The position numbers were made by a program, and so were the translations under genes. Below, piece by piece: positions 42,537-51,868 of a stretch of 64,000 nucleotides of DNA. The stretch's first letter is position 1. Each line of letters opens with the position of its first letter. Source of the DNA: Ensifer adhaerens (GTDB lineage: Bacteria > Pseudomonadota > Alphaproteobacteria > Rhizobiales > Rhizobiaceae); contig NZ_LGAP01000030.1 of assembly GCF_001270265.1 (NCBI RefSeq), positions 1 through 64,000 of the forward strand, in the 5' to 3' direction. The notes under the pieces were generated by a model. The model saw only the letters and a list, made by a program, of their open reading frames with translations, searched no databases and was not told the origin of the DNA.

Positions 42537-43424
42537 CTACCTCCGGTTCATCTGCTTGGGATCGAGCGCATCGCGCAAGCCATCGCCGAGCAGGTTGAAT
42601 GCGAGGCTGACTGACAGGATGGCGATGCCGGGGAAGGTGACGAGCCACCAGCTGTCCAGCATGTAGCGGCGACCGGTCGCGATCATCGCGCCCCATTCGG
42701 GCAGCGGCGGCTGGGCGCCGAGGCCGAGGAAACCGAGGCCGGCGGCCGTGAGGATGACGGTCGCCATGTTGAGCGTCAGACGGATGAGGACCGAGGGCAG
42801 GCACATGGGCATGATCGACTTAACGATGATGCGCGCCGGCGATGCGCCCTGCAGCCTGGCGGCGGAGATGTAGTCCGCTTTGCGGAAAGTCATTGCCTCT
42901 GCCCGGGCGAGCCGGGCGATCGGCGGCCAGGAGGTGAGCGCAATGGCGACAATGGCGTTGTTGAGGCTTGGGCCAAGCGCTGCAACGAAGGCGAGCGAGA
43001 GAATGAGGCTCGGGAACGACAGAAAAATGTCGGTAATGCGCATCATCACTGTATCGACCTTGCCGCCCAGATAACCGGCGGTGGTACCGATGATGAGGCC
43101 GATGGGGCCGACGACAACCGACACGAGGAAGATGATCGTCAGCGTGATGCGGGCGCCCCAGACGAGACGGCTGAAAATGTCGCGGCCAAGCTCGTCGGTG
43201 CCGAAGAGGTGTCCATTGCCCGGTGCCTGCAGCGTCAGGGCAAGGTCCTGCGCATAGGGATCGTGGGTGGCGATCAACGGCGCGAAGGCAGCGACCAGGA
43301 TGAGCAGCGCCAGGACTGCGAGGCCGAATGTCGAGGTCGGACTTTTCAGCAGGAAGAGCACGATGTTCTTCAGTGCAAGGAGCGGAGCCGGCAGACGGAA
43401 GGTGGTTTCGGTGCGGGTAGACAT
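42537..43424 (-). CDS. Oligopeptide-type ABC transporter permease (DppC/OppC-like)
   Basis: 295 residues. An N-terminal helix is followed by IATHDPYAQDLALTLQAPGN and HLFGTDELGRDIFSRLVWGA, the hallmark region of DppC proteins, and the coupling loop ISAARLQGASPARIIVKSIM. Five to six transmembrane helices. The ATG overlaps the stop of the DppB-like gene. Start within the longest frame was set by the family N-terminus. Confidence 0.9.
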   Translation of the reverse strand: MSTRTETTFRLPAPLLALKNIVLFLLKSPTSTFGLAVLALLILVAAFAPLIATHDPYAQDLALTLQAPGNGHLFGTDELGRDIFSRLVWGARITLTIIFLVSVVVGPIGLIIGTTAGYLGGKVDTVMMRITDIFLSFPSLILSLAFVAALGPSLNNAIVAIALTSWPPIARLARAEAMTFRKADYISAARLQGASPARIIVKSIMPMCLPSVLIRLTLNMATVILTAAGLGFLGLGAQPPLPEWGAMIATGRRYMLDSWWLVTFPGIAILSVSLAFNLLGDGLRDALDPKQMNRR

Positions 43425-44446
43425 CAGCGCGTCCTTGGATCGAAGATGCGGTAGAGAACATCGGACAGGAGATTGAGGCCGATGAAGATGACGCCGACGA
43501 TCAGCACGCAGGTCATGACGGCATTCATATCGCCGGTGATGAGGTTGTTGGTCAGGTACTGGCCGAAGCCCGGCCAAGCAAAGACGGTCTCGATCAGGAC
43601 TGCACCTTCGAGCAGCGAACCGTAGGCAAGAGCGATGATGGTAACGAGCTGGACGCGGATGTTGACGAAGGCGTGCTGCCAGATCGTCTGGTTGCGCGAA
43701 AGCCCCTTCACCCTGGCTGTCGTCACGTACTCCTGGCCGAGTTGGTCGAGCATGAAGCTGCGGGTCATGCGGGTGATGTAGGCGGAGGACGAATAGCCAA
43801 GCAGCGCCGCCGGCAGGATGATGTGGTTTACCGCCGACCAGAAGACATCCATTTCGCCGGCGATCAGGCTGTCGATCAAGAGGAAACCGGTGCGCTCCTC
43901 AACCAGACCGATATAGAACTGGTCCATTCGCCCGCTGCCGCCGACCAGTCCGAGGTGGGCGTAAAAGACGATAAGCGCGATCATACCCGTCCAGAAAATC
44001 GGCATCGAATGGCCGAAGAGGCTGAAGACGCGCACGACATGGTCCGGCCAGCGGTCCTTGTTGACGGCTGCAAAGACGCCGAGCGGCACGCCGAGGCCGG
44101 CGCCGATGAGAATGGCGAACGTGGCGAGTTCGATGGTCGCCGGCATGACATGCAGAATATCCTGGATGACGGGCTGGCCGGTACGGATCGAGGTGCCGAA
44201 ATTGCCCGTGAAGACGTCGCCGAGGTAATAGGCGAACTGTTCCCAGAGCGGACGGTCAAGACCGAGCGAGCGATACACCTGCTCATAGGTTTCACGGGTC
44301 GCATCTTCGCCGATAATGGCGCGGACAGGATCGGCGGGCATCAGCCGCCCGATAAAGAAAGTCAGGAGAAGCAGGCCGAGCAGCGTGACCGCGATGGTCC
44401 CGACCTGCCCGGCCGCGCCGTAGAAGCGTATGCGACGGTGTGACAT
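43424..44446 (-). CDS. Oligopeptide-type ABC transporter permease (DppB/OppB-like)
   Basis: 340 residues. Six hydrophobic helices; the DppB region RSLGLDRPLWEQFAYYLGDV, then GNFGTSIRTGQPV, and the coupling loop YVTTARVKGLSRNQTIWQHA. Start at 44446 follows GGAGGAACC; an in-frame ATG 18 bases upstream lacks a site. First gene of the operon running to 40934. Its promoter region carries two GntR-like motifs, tying it to the uronate regulon and to the convergent binding-protein operon. Confidence 0.9.
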   Translation of the reverse strand: MSHRRIRFYGAAGQVGTIAVTLLGLLLLTFFIGRLMPADPVRAIIGEDATRETYEQVYRSLGLDRPLWEQFAYYLGDVFTGNFGTSIRTGQPVIQDILHVMPATIELATFAILIGAGLGVPLGVFAAVNKDRWPDHVVRVFSLFGHSMPIFWTGMIALIVFYAHLGLVGGSGRMDQFYIGLVEERTGFLLIDSLIAGEMDVFWSAVNHIILPAALLGYSSSAYITRMTRSFMLDQLGQEYVTTARVKGLSRNQTIWQHAFVNIRVQLVTIIALAYGSLLEGAVLIETVFAWPGFGQYLTNNLITGDMNAVMTCVLIVGVIFIGLNLLSDVLYRIFDPRTR

Positions 44447-44498
44447 GGTTCCTCCGTTTGTCATTCGCCAGACGGTGAGGCGGTACAGGCTCCTATCC

Positions 44499-44531
44499 TG
44501 TATGACAACTTAATGAAACCTGTCACAGGTT
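44499..44531 (-). promoter_or_regulatory. GntR-type operators upstream of the permease operon
   Basis: TGTATGACA at 44499-44507 is followed at 44517-44531 by a perfect 7-1-7 inverted repeat with arms AACCTGT and ACAGGTT. Both lie 50-85 bases before the DppB-like start. AACCTGT also begins the operator at 36656, linking the two halves of the transporter locus. Confidence 0.6.
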
Positions 44532-44555
44532 GTTGATGCTGTCAAGGCAATCCGC

Positions 44556-44870
44556 TCAGAGGAAGTCATCCCGCCTTGGCGTAAAGCAGTCGATCAGCTC
44601 TCCCGCCTCCAGGCATTGGCAGCCGTGCTCGGTGTTGCCCGGGATGACCAGACTGTCGCCAGCTTTCAAATCATAGGCTTCGCCACCGCGGAAAAAACGA
44701 AAGCGGCCGCGTGCGACATAAGTGGATTGCACGTGCGGATGACTATGCAGCCTGCCTTCGGCGCCGCTTTCGAAGCGGAAGGACACGACCATGATCTCCG
44801 GCGAGTGAGAAAGCACCTGCCGGGTGATGCCCGTGTCGGTTGGGGTGATGGGAAAGGCGGGAAGGGTCAT
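44556..44870 (-). CDS. kdgF: KdgF-like cupin, unsaturated uronate ring opening
   Basis: 104 residues, single cupin. EGRLHSHPHVQSTYVARGRF carries the metal-binding His cluster. The sequence continues GGEAYDLKAGDSLVIPGNTE, HGCQCLEAGELID and ends CFTPRRDDFL, all landmarks of KdgF. KdgF speeds conversion of 4,5-unsaturated uronates from pectin or alginate into linear 5-keto-4-deoxyuronate, the KduI substrate. The start at 44870 follows GAGG; frames upstream extend into the regulator gene. A perfect 25-bp palindrome sits ten bases upstream. The kduI/kduD pair lies 4 kb away. Confidence 0.85.
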   Translation of the reverse strand: MTLPAFPITPTDTGITRQVLSHSPEIMVVSFRFESGAEGRLHSHPHVQSTYVARGRFRFFRGGEAYDLKAGDSLVIPGNTEHGCQCLEAGELIDCFTPRRDDFL

Positions 44871-44879
44871 GGAGGCCTC

Positions 44880-44930
44880 GTTAATGATGTATGACATCAT
44901 TAACATACATGTACTTATATCTGTATGACA
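44880..44930 (-). promoter_or_regulatory. 25-bp perfect palindrome and second GntR motif upstream of kdgF
   Basis: Arms GTTAATGATGT and ACATCATTAAC flank ATG at 44880-44904, with no mismatch. The right half contains TGTATGACA (44888-44896), and another copy lies at 44922-44930. The block fills the 62-bp gap between the GntR gene and kdgF and is the strongest candidate operator in the window. Confidence 0.7.
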
Positions 44931-44932
44931 AG

Positions 44933-45682
44933 CTACGACAGATTTATATCTTCGGGAGCCAGGGTGCGTGAGCGCAGCAGTACCTTGTAGCGATCGAGAC
45001 TGCCGCGAAGATGGGCACGCATACGCTCGCGTGCTGCCTCGGCATTGCCTTCGATGATGGCATCGACGATCAGGGCGTGCTCCTCCTGAAGGTGGAGGTT
45101 GTAGTCTTTCGGGCGCGAGCCGGGGGCCGAGCCTTGCAGCTCGCCGCGCGGGATGATGCCGGATCGGATCAGCTGGAGAAATTCGGGAAAGCGGCGATTT
45201 TGCGTGGCTTCCGCGATGGCGAGATGCAGCTCGAAATCCGCATCTCGGGTCGGGCTTCCGGCAGCCAGGCACTCGCCGACGTGATGGTGGGCCTCAAGGA
45301 TCGCTTCAATCTGTGCGGCGGAGCGGCGCGACGCGGCAAGTCCCGCCGATTCCACCTCGAAGACCGTCCTGAGTTCCAGAAGCTCGATCACCGAAGAAAT
45401 CCGTTCGGTGGTCAGATCCTTGAACGGCTGTTTCTTGCCCTCTGAGGTCTCGAGCGCGAAGATGCCCGCACCCTTGCGTGCCTCCACCAGGCCGTCGGCT
45501 CGAAGGATTGCGATCGCCTCGCGCACCACGGTACGGCTGACGGAATACTCGCGGGTCAGCGCGCTTTCGCTCGGAAGCCGGTCGCCGGGTTTGAATACGC
45601 CATCGGCCAGCTCGCGACGCAGGTCGGTGCTGATTTTCGCGGCCAGCGACGTGCCTCTGGCGTGATTGTTCTCGGCTTCCAT
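44933..45682 (-). CDS. GntR-family regulator, FadR/FCD type (uronate regulator 1)
   Basis: 249 residues from ATG 45682 (an upstream ATG at 45715 is possible). N-terminal winged helix: ADGVFKPGDRLPSESALTRE, then YSVSRTVVREAIAILRADGL and VEARKGAGIFAL. FCD domain with His-containing helices (DADFELHLAIAEATQNRRFP, LQEEHALIVDAIIEGN). It is closely similar to the next gene upstream on the strand, suggesting duplication. The palindromes just downstream and at other uronate promoters are likely targets. Probable ligands are intermediates of galacturonate or glucuronate breakdown. Confidence 0.9.
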   Translation of the reverse strand: MEAENNHARGTSLAAKISTDLRRELADGVFKPGDRLPSESALTREYSVSRTVVREAIAILRADGLVEARKGAGIFALETSEGKKQPFKDLTTERISSVIELLELRTVFEVESAGLAASRRSAAQIEAILEAHHHVGECLAAGSPTRDADFELHLAIAEATQNRRFPEFLQLIRSGIIPRGELQGSAPGSRPKDYNLHLQEEHALIVDAIIEGNAEAARERMRAHLRGSLDRYKVLLRSRTLAPEDINLS

Positions 45683-45764
45683 TTCTGTTCCACCTGCATT
45701 GAACCTGTCTGGCATGTTATCGGTTATCTGTCCGAATGCAAGGGAGGGCTGTCTTGACCTGTAC

Positions 45765-46514
45765 TCAGCGAGATGTTCGCAGTATGGCGCGATAGCGCGC
45801 CTGGCTGTTCTTCAGGTGAGCGCGCATGGCGGCGCGAGCCGCCGTTTCGTCGCCATTCTGAATGGCAACGAGGATTGCTTCATGTTCCTCCACGAGCCGC
45901 TCGATATCGGCCGGGGGGAGAGCCGTCTCCTCGCCGCTCTCGGTCACCGCGCGACGGGGTATTAGCGTCGGGCCGAGCATCTGCAGGAATTCGCCGAAGC
46001 GCGGATTGTTGGTCGCCTGGGCAATTGCGATGTGAAAGGCGAAATCGGCTTCAGCGCTCGGTCGGCCTTCGGCCGAACTCGTGCGGAAAGCGTCGAGGGC
46101 TTCGATGATCTTTTCTTCCTGCCCCGGCGAGCGCCGCAGCGCGGCAAGGCCCGCAGCATCGCCCTCAACCGCCGTTCGAAGTTCGAGCATCTCGATCAGC
46201 GACGACACGCGGGCAAGGTCGACATTCTGAAACGGACGGCGTTCGGTCAGGGCAGGGTCGAGAACAAAGACGCCCGCGCCTTGGCGCGGCTCCACCAGGC
46301 CGTCGGATCGAAGGGCGGCGATCGCCTCGCGCACGACCGTGCGGCTTACGCCGAATTCCTGCGTCAGCTGGGCTTCCGAGGGAAGCCGGTCGCCCGGCCT
46401 GTGATGGCCCTTGGAAATGCGCGCGCGAAGCGCATCTGCGACCTTTACCACCAGCGTCGTGGCCTGCTGGGGAGCCGTATCTTGTGCGGTCGCTTTTGTC
46501 ATGCACTTAGCCAT
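45765..46514 (-). CDS. GntR-family regulator, FadR/FCD type (uronate regulator 2)
   Basis: 249 residues. HTH: KGHHRPGDRLPSEAQLTQEF, GVSRTVVREAIAALRSDGLV, EPRQGAGVFVLDP. FCD: EADFAFHIAIAQATNNPRFG, VEEHEAILVAIQNGDE. The start is ATG 46514 or 46502; both have weak ribosome sites. It shares most HTH residues with the neighbouring GntR protein 82 bases downstream, so the two may recognise the same operator and either compete or respond to different inducers. Confidence 0.88.
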   Translation of the reverse strand: MAKCMTKATAQDTAPQQATTLVVKVADALRARISKGHHRPGDRLPSEAQLTQEFGVSRTVVREAIAALRSDGLVEPRQGAGVFVLDPALTERRPFQNVDLARVSSLIEMLELRTAVEGDAAGLAALRRSPGQEEKIIEALDAFRTSSAEGRPSAEADFAFHIAIAQATNNPRFGEFLQMLGPTLIPRRAVTESGEETALPPADIERLVEEHEAILVAIQNGDETAARAAMRAHLKNSQARYRAILRTSR

Positions 46515-46553
46515 TCGGTGAGTGGGGCGGTAATCCGCTGTTGATCGTGGATA

Positions 46554-46574
46554 CGCCATTGCCGGGCAATGGCG
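46554..46574 (-). terminator. 9-bp hairpin after the semialdehyde dehydrogenase gene
   Basis: CGCCATTGC (46554-46562) pairs with GCAATGGCG (46566-46574) over CGG. It lies just beyond the stop of the gene ending at 46585. There is no U-run; partial termination before the GntR gene is possible. Confidence 0.4.
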
Positions 46575-46584
46575 CAATCTTTTG

Positions 46585-48102
46585 CTAGATCGATTTGAGG
46601 TCCTCGCATTGCAACGCCTCCGGAATGTTCTGGTAGGCGACCGGCCTGAGGAACCTTCGGATCGAGAGGGTCCCGACGGAAGTCGCGCCGAAGTTGGTGG
46701 ATGCGGGATAAGGGCCGCCGTGGACCATGGCGTCGCAGACTTCGACGCCGGTCGGATAACCATTGGCCAGCACGCGACCTGCCTTGCGCTCGAGGGCTGG
46801 CAACAGTCTGCGCGCCAGTTGTGTGTCGGCTTCATCGAGATGCAGCGTGGCGGTGAGCTGACCGGCAAAGCTTTTCGCAACGGCGACCATCTCCTCGATG
46901 GTCTCGACCGTAACAATCAGGCCGAGCGGACCGAACACCTCTTCGGCAAGCCCGTGGTTGGAGAGCCAGTCATTGGCGGAAACACGGAAAAGGTAGGGCG
47001 TAGCGTTGCGCAAATCGCAGGCGGTGCTCAGGACCTCGCGCACGCCGGCGCCGGCCGCGATGCGTACGCTGCCCTCGCGATAGGCCTTGGCCATGCCCTC
47101 TGTCAGCATGACCTGCGGGCCGACTTCGCTCAGCGCGGCGCGGGTCGCCTCGGCAAATGCATCGGCGTGGTCGGAAAGGATCACGGCAATGCCTGGATTG
47201 GTGCAGAACTGACCTGCCCCCATCGTCAGCGAGTTCGCCCATCCCCGGGCGATCTGAGCACCACGGGCCTTCGCCGCTTCCGGCAATATGAACATCGGGT
47301 TCACCGAACCCAGCTCGCCAAAGAAGGGAATGGGTTCGGGGCGCGAGACGCAGAGATCGAAGAGGGCGCGGCCACCGGCAAGCGAACCGGTAAAGCCGAC
47401 CGCCTTGATGAGCGGGTGTGTGACGAGCGCCGTGCCGACATCGCGGCGGCCGCCCTGAATCAGCGAGAATACGCCCGGATTGAGCCCGTTTTTCCGGATG
47501 GCGGCATCGGCGGCTTCCGCCACGATCTCGCTTGTGCCGGGATGGGCGGAGTGACCTTTGACGACGACCGGACAACCGGCGGCGAGCGCCGAGGCGGTAT
47601 CGCCGCCCATGGTCGAAAAGGCGAGCGGGAAGTTGGACGCGCCGAAGACGGCGACGGGGCCGATCGGGCGCTGCATAAGGCGTATATCGGGGCGGGGCAG
47701 GGGTGTGCGGTTCGGCAACGCCTCGTCACGGCGTCTGTCGAGATGTTCACCCTTGCGGATATGCGAAGCAAAGAGGCGCAATTGCCCCGTTGTACGGCCG
47801 CGTTCGCCTTCCAGGCGGGCAGCCGGCAAACCGGTTTCCGACGTGCCGATCTCCGTAATTTGGGCACCACGGGCCTCGATCTCATCGGCAATGGTGTCAA
47901 GGAAGGCGGCGCGTTTCTCCCGGGAGGAATAGCCGTAGGACCAGAAGGCTTCTTCGGCGGCCTCGACCGCCTTGTTCACCAGTTCGACCGTGCCGACGGA
48001 AAATTCGAAGGCATCGCCGTGGGAAGGCTCGCTGCGGAACGTGGGCTGCGTTGCGAGCCATTCGCCCGCAACCAGATGCTTGCCATGGGGCACATAGGTC
48101 AT
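46585..48102 (-). CDS. 2-oxoglutarate semialdehyde (2,5-dioxovalerate) dehydrogenase
   Basis: 505 residues. ALDH superfamily with GASNFPLAFSTMGGDTASAL, cofactor-site VGFTGSLAGGRALFDL, GELGSVNPMFILPEAA and the nucleophile region TMGAGQFCTNPG. The M-G-A-G-Q-F-C-T-N-P-G form is characteristic of the dioxovalerate dehydrogenases of oxidative uronate/glucarate pathways. It would oxidise the product of kdgD to 2-oxoglutarate. It lies three bases after udh and is probably co-transcribed. It differs in sequence type from the ALDH at 24816, which likely does the same reaction for hydroxyproline. Confidence 0.9.
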   Translation of the reverse strand: MTYVPHGKHLVAGEWLATQPTFRSEPSHGDAFEFSVGTVELVNKAVEAAEEAFWSYGYSSREKRAAFLDTIADEIEARGAQITEIGTSETGLPAARLEGERGRTTGQLRLFASHIRKGEHLDRRRDEALPNRTPLPRPDIRLMQRPIGPVAVFGASNFPLAFSTMGGDTASALAAGCPVVVKGHSAHPGTSEIVAEAADAAIRKNGLNPGVFSLIQGGRRDVGTALVTHPLIKAVGFTGSLAGGRALFDLCVSRPEPIPFFGELGSVNPMFILPEAAKARGAQIARGWANSLTMGAGQFCTNPGIAVILSDHADAFAEATRAALSEVGPQVMLTEGMAKAYREGSVRIAAGAGVREVLSTACDLRNATPYLFRVSANDWLSNHGLAEEVFGPLGLIVTVETIEEMVAVAKSFAGQLTATLHLDEADTQLARRLLPALERKAGRVLANGYPTGVEVCDAMVHGGPYPASTNFGATSVGTLSIRRFLRPVAYQNIPEALQCEDLKSI

Positions 48103-48105
48103 TCT

Positions 48106-48900
48106 CTACTCCTTGAAGATCGGATTGTTGACGAAGCCGCCGCCCTGGAAGCGGACCATCGGGTCGCTCGGGTCGGGTTTCGGGGTGTGGGTTGCAATGC
48201 GCGCGCGGAAGGCCTCGGCATTGTCATTGGGCTTCCAGCCCAGCCAGCCGAGATGCGAGTTGTCCCACCAACCGGCGTCGTTGTCCGAGCTGCCCCATAT
48301 GACCGGGCAACCGAGTGTCGGCGCGCGGAAGATCGCCTCGATCATCGAGGTGAAATCGTCATGGGAAAGCCAGGTCGACAGCATGCGGTAATTGGTGGGT
48401 TCCGGTGTGCAGGAGCCGATGCGCACCAGCGCAGTCTCCTGCCCGAATTTTTCGAAGTACATACGAGCCAGCGCCTCGCCGAAGCATTTCGAAACCCCGT
48501 AAAGCCCGTCAGGGCGAAAGGGCGCGTCCGGCCCGAGGCGCTCGGTCTGTGGGTAGTAGCCGATGGTGTGGTTGGAACTGGCAAAGACGATGCGCGGCCG
48601 GCCGTGGGCGCGGGCGGCCTCATAGAGATTGTAAAGACCGACGATGTTGCCGCCAACAATCTGGTCGAACGGCCGTTCGACGGAAACGCCGCCGAGGTGG
48701 ACGATGCCGTCGCAACCGGCGACCATTTCGTGCACTGCGGCCGCGTCGGAAAGATCGCAGGATATGCACTCCTCATTCTCCTCAGGGGAATCGAGAGGAG
48801 CAAGATCTGCGAGGCGAATCGTCTTGGCGAGTGGTGCAAGGCGTTTGCGCATCACCTGGCCGAGCTGGCCGGCCGCGCCGGTGAGCAGAAGGCGTCTCAA
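48106..48900 (-). CDS. udh: Uronate dehydrogenase
   Basis: 264 residues from a TTG at 48900, preceded by AAGGAAACC. That start yields the known short N-terminus leading straight into RRLLLTGAAGQLGQVMRKRL; the upstream ATGs would add an unlikely leader. NAD motif TGAAGQLG; substrate region FASSNHTIGYYPQTERLGPD; active Tyr in GLYGVSKCFGEALARMY; end RFQGGGFVNNPIFKE. It matches Agrobacterium Udh, which oxidises D-galacturonate or D-glucuronate to the aldarolactone with NAD. Its product is the substrate of gci at 51869. Confidence 0.93.
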   Translation of the reverse strand: MRRLLLTGAAGQLGQVMRKRLAPLAKTIRLADLAPLDSPEENEECISCDLSDAAAVHEMVAGCDGIVHLGGVSVERPFDQIVGGNIVGLYNLYEAARAHGRPRIVFASSNHTIGYYPQTERLGPDAPFRPDGLYGVSKCFGEALARMYFEKFGQETALVRIGSCTPEPTNYRMLSTWLSHDDFTSMIEAIFRAPTLGCPVIWGSSDNDAGWWDNSHLGWLGWKPNDNAEAFRARIATHTPKPDPSDPMVRFQGGGFVNNPIFKE

Positions 48901-49205
48901 TTCCGGTTTCCTTTTATAAATCGCAGCACCGCCCCGTGCGGGCATGCGCCCCATGTCAGACGACACCGTCAGCAAGAACGGCGCTGCCGCGCGCTTCGAT
49001 CTGACCGAAGCGAAGTGCGGTTAACGCTGGCGAAACCCCGGTCCCAGCGTAAGGGTCGTCAGGCCGATCCTTGTTGCGGTCTTGACCGACGTTCAATCGA
49101 GCGACGGCCTCGCATGGCTCCGTGTCCAATGATCCCATGATCGCTTCACTCCAAATCACGCACATTCCCGCATCGCTCCTTCCGGCATCTTGACCTCTGG
49201 CAACA
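48901..49205. other. Intergenic region between divergent udh and kduI
   Basis: About 300 bases with no convincing gene. It must carry the udh promoter; TTTATAAAAGG lies just before the udh ribosome site. No TGTATGA-type operator was found close to udh, unlike the kduI side. Confidence 0.45.
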
Positions 49206-49217
49206 TATCATACAATA
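49206..49217 (+). promoter_or_regulatory. GntR-type operator upstream of kduI
   Basis: TATCATACAATA reads TATTGTATGATA on the other strand and contains TTGTATGAT, the same core as the site at 50858. It lies about 50 bases before the kduI start in an AT-rich stretch with TATATT-type -10 candidates. Confidence 0.5.
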
Positions 49218-49263
49218 ACGGTAACATATATTATGTGTTGTCTACAACTCGATGGAGGAATTA

Positions 49264-50088
49264 ATGCTGACTGTGGAAACAAGACAGGCGGTCAACCCGG
49301 AATATGCCAAGACACTCGATACAACAGGGCTCCGGCGGCATTTCCTGGCTCAGGGCATGTTCAGGACCGGCGAGATCCGGCTGATCTATACCCATTACGA
49401 TCGTTTCGTGATCGGCGGGGCGGTGCCGGGCGATCAGCCCCTGACGCTGGCCAAGGTCGAGGAAACCAAAACTCCACTGTTCCTCGATCGGCGTGAAATG
49501 GGCATCGTCAATATCGGTGAGACCGGTACCGTGGTGGCCGGTGGTGAAACCTACACCTTGAGCCGCGGCGATGTCCTTTACCTCGGTGCCGGAACGGGTG
49601 AAGTCACCTTCGCTGGCAAGGGCCGGTTCTATATCACGTCGTGCCCGGCGCACCGTCGTCTGCCGGCACGCCTCATCACCGCTTCTGAAAGCAAGGAAGT
49701 GAAAATGGGGACGTCGGCAACCTCCAACAAGCGCACCATCAACCAGTTCATTCATCCACTCGTGATGGAGAGTTGCCAGTTGGTGCTTGGCTACACAACG
49801 CTGGAGGACGGATCCGTCTGGAACACCATCCCCTCGCATATCCATGACCGCCGCATGGAGGCCTATCTCTACTTCGGCATGGACGAAAAGTCCCGGGTTC
49901 TGCATCTGATGGGCGAGCCCCAGGAGACCCGTCATCTGTTCATCTCGAATGAGGAAGGCGCGCTTTCTCCACCCTGGTCGATCCATTCCGGTGCCGGTAT
50001 CGGCTCCTACACATTCATCTGGGCCATGGCCGGCGACAACGTTGATTACACCGACATGGACTTCATTCAGCCGGAGGACCTGAAATGA
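49264..50088 (+). CDS. kduI: 5-dehydro-4-deoxy-D-glucuronate isomerase
   Basis: 274 residues. Start at 49264 follows GGAGGAATTA; an ATG at 49252 is part of that ribosome site. Family blocks RRHFLAQGMFRTGEIRLIYT, YDRFVIGGAVPGD, then the zinc-binding half WNTIPSHIHDRRMEAYLYFG and WSIHSGAGIGSYTFIWAMAG. KduI isomerises 5-keto-4-deoxyuronate to 3-deoxy-D-glycero-2,5-hexodiulosonate. It overlaps kduD by four bases. Confidence 0.95.
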   Translation: MLTVETRQAVNPEYAKTLDTTGLRRHFLAQGMFRTGEIRLIYTHYDRFVIGGAVPGDQPLTLAKVEETKTPLFLDRREMGIVNIGETGTVVAGGETYTLSRGDVLYLGAGTGEVTFAGKGRFYITSCPAHRRLPARLITASESKEVKMGTSATSNKRTINQFIHPLVMESCQLVLGYTTLEDGSVWNTIPSHIHDRRMEAYLYFGMDEKSRVLHLMGEPQETRHLFISNEEGALSPPWSIHSGAGIGSYTFIWAMAGDNVDYTDMDFIQPEDLK

Positions 50089-50828
50089 AAAATCCCTTTT
50101 CGCTTCAAGGCCATAAGGCGCTAGTCACGGGCTCGAACACCGGTCTCGGGCAGGCGATCGCCATCGGTCTCGCTGCAGCCGGGGCGGAGGTGATCTGCGC
50201 AGCTCGCAGGCCGCCAGAAGAGACCCTCGATTTAATCACCGAGGCAGGCGGCAAGGCGATCGGACTTTCTCTCGATTTTGTCGATCCCATGGCCGCGCGA
50301 GACGTGTTCCAGGATCAGGGCGTCGACATCCTGGTCAACAACGCCGGCATCATCCGTCGCGCCGATGCGGTGGATTTTACCGAGGAAGACTGGGATGCGG
50401 TGATCGATGTAAACCTGAAGGCGCTCTTCTTTACGACCCAGGCGTTCGCGAAGGAATTGCTGGCCAAGGGGCGGCCAGGAAAGGTGGTCAATATCGCTTC
50501 GCTCCTTTCCTTTCAGGGTGGCATCCGTGTCCCATCCTACACAGCTGCGAAACACGGCGTGGCTGGTCTCACCAAATTGCTTGCAAACGAATGGGCGGCC
50601 AAAGGCATCAACGTCAACGCGGTTGCGCCCGGCTACATCGAAACCAACAACACTGAAGCGCTTCGCGTCGACGCTGCCCGCAACAAGGCAATCCTCGATC
50701 GCATTCCGGCCAATCGCTGGGGTCGTCCGCAGGACATCGCCGGTGCGGCGGTCTTCCTGTCGTCGCCGGCAGCCGATTACATTCATGGGGCGGTTCTCAA
50801 TGTCGACGGCGGCTGGATGGCGCGCTGA
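50085..50828 (+). CDS. kduD: 2-deoxy-D-gluconate/2,5-diketo-3-deoxygluconate 3-dehydrogenase
   Basis: 247 residues, SDR with TGSNTGLGQAIAIGLAAAGA, NNAGIIRRADAVDF, catalytic Ser in NIASLLSFQGG and Tyr/Lys in YTAAKHGVAGLTKLLANEWA. The ending HGAVLNVDGGWMAR is typical of KduD. The enzyme reduces the kduI product to 2-keto-3-deoxygluconate. Translationally coupled to kduI. KDG kinase and aldolase are not seen in the window. Confidence 0.93.
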   Translation: MKNPFSLQGHKALVTGSNTGLGQAIAIGLAAAGAEVICAARRPPEETLDLITEAGGKAIGLSLDFVDPMAARDVFQDQGVDILVNNAGIIRRADAVDFTEEDWDAVIDVNLKALFFTTQAFAKELLAKGRPGKVVNIASLLSFQGGIRVPSYTAAKHGVAGLTKLLANEWAAKGINVNAVAPGYIETNNTEALRVDAARNKAILDRIPANRWGRPQDIAGAAVFLSSPAADYIHGAVLNVDGGWMAR

Positions 50829-50842
50829 CCTGCTGAATAGAG

Positions 50843-51844
<1,002 letters not shown>

Positions 51845-51868
51845 CAGGGCGAATTTGGGAGGAACGCG

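Noticed and set aside
45683-45764. AACCTGTCTGGCATGTTATC upstream of a GntR gene as another operator
   Set aside because: Only the AACCTGT half resembles the other sites; no inverted partner or TGTATGA core.
46582-49140. 852-codon plus-strand frame across the semialdehyde dehydrogenase and udh genes
   Set aside because: Antisense shadow of two clearly recognised minus-strand genes; no domain in the frame itself.
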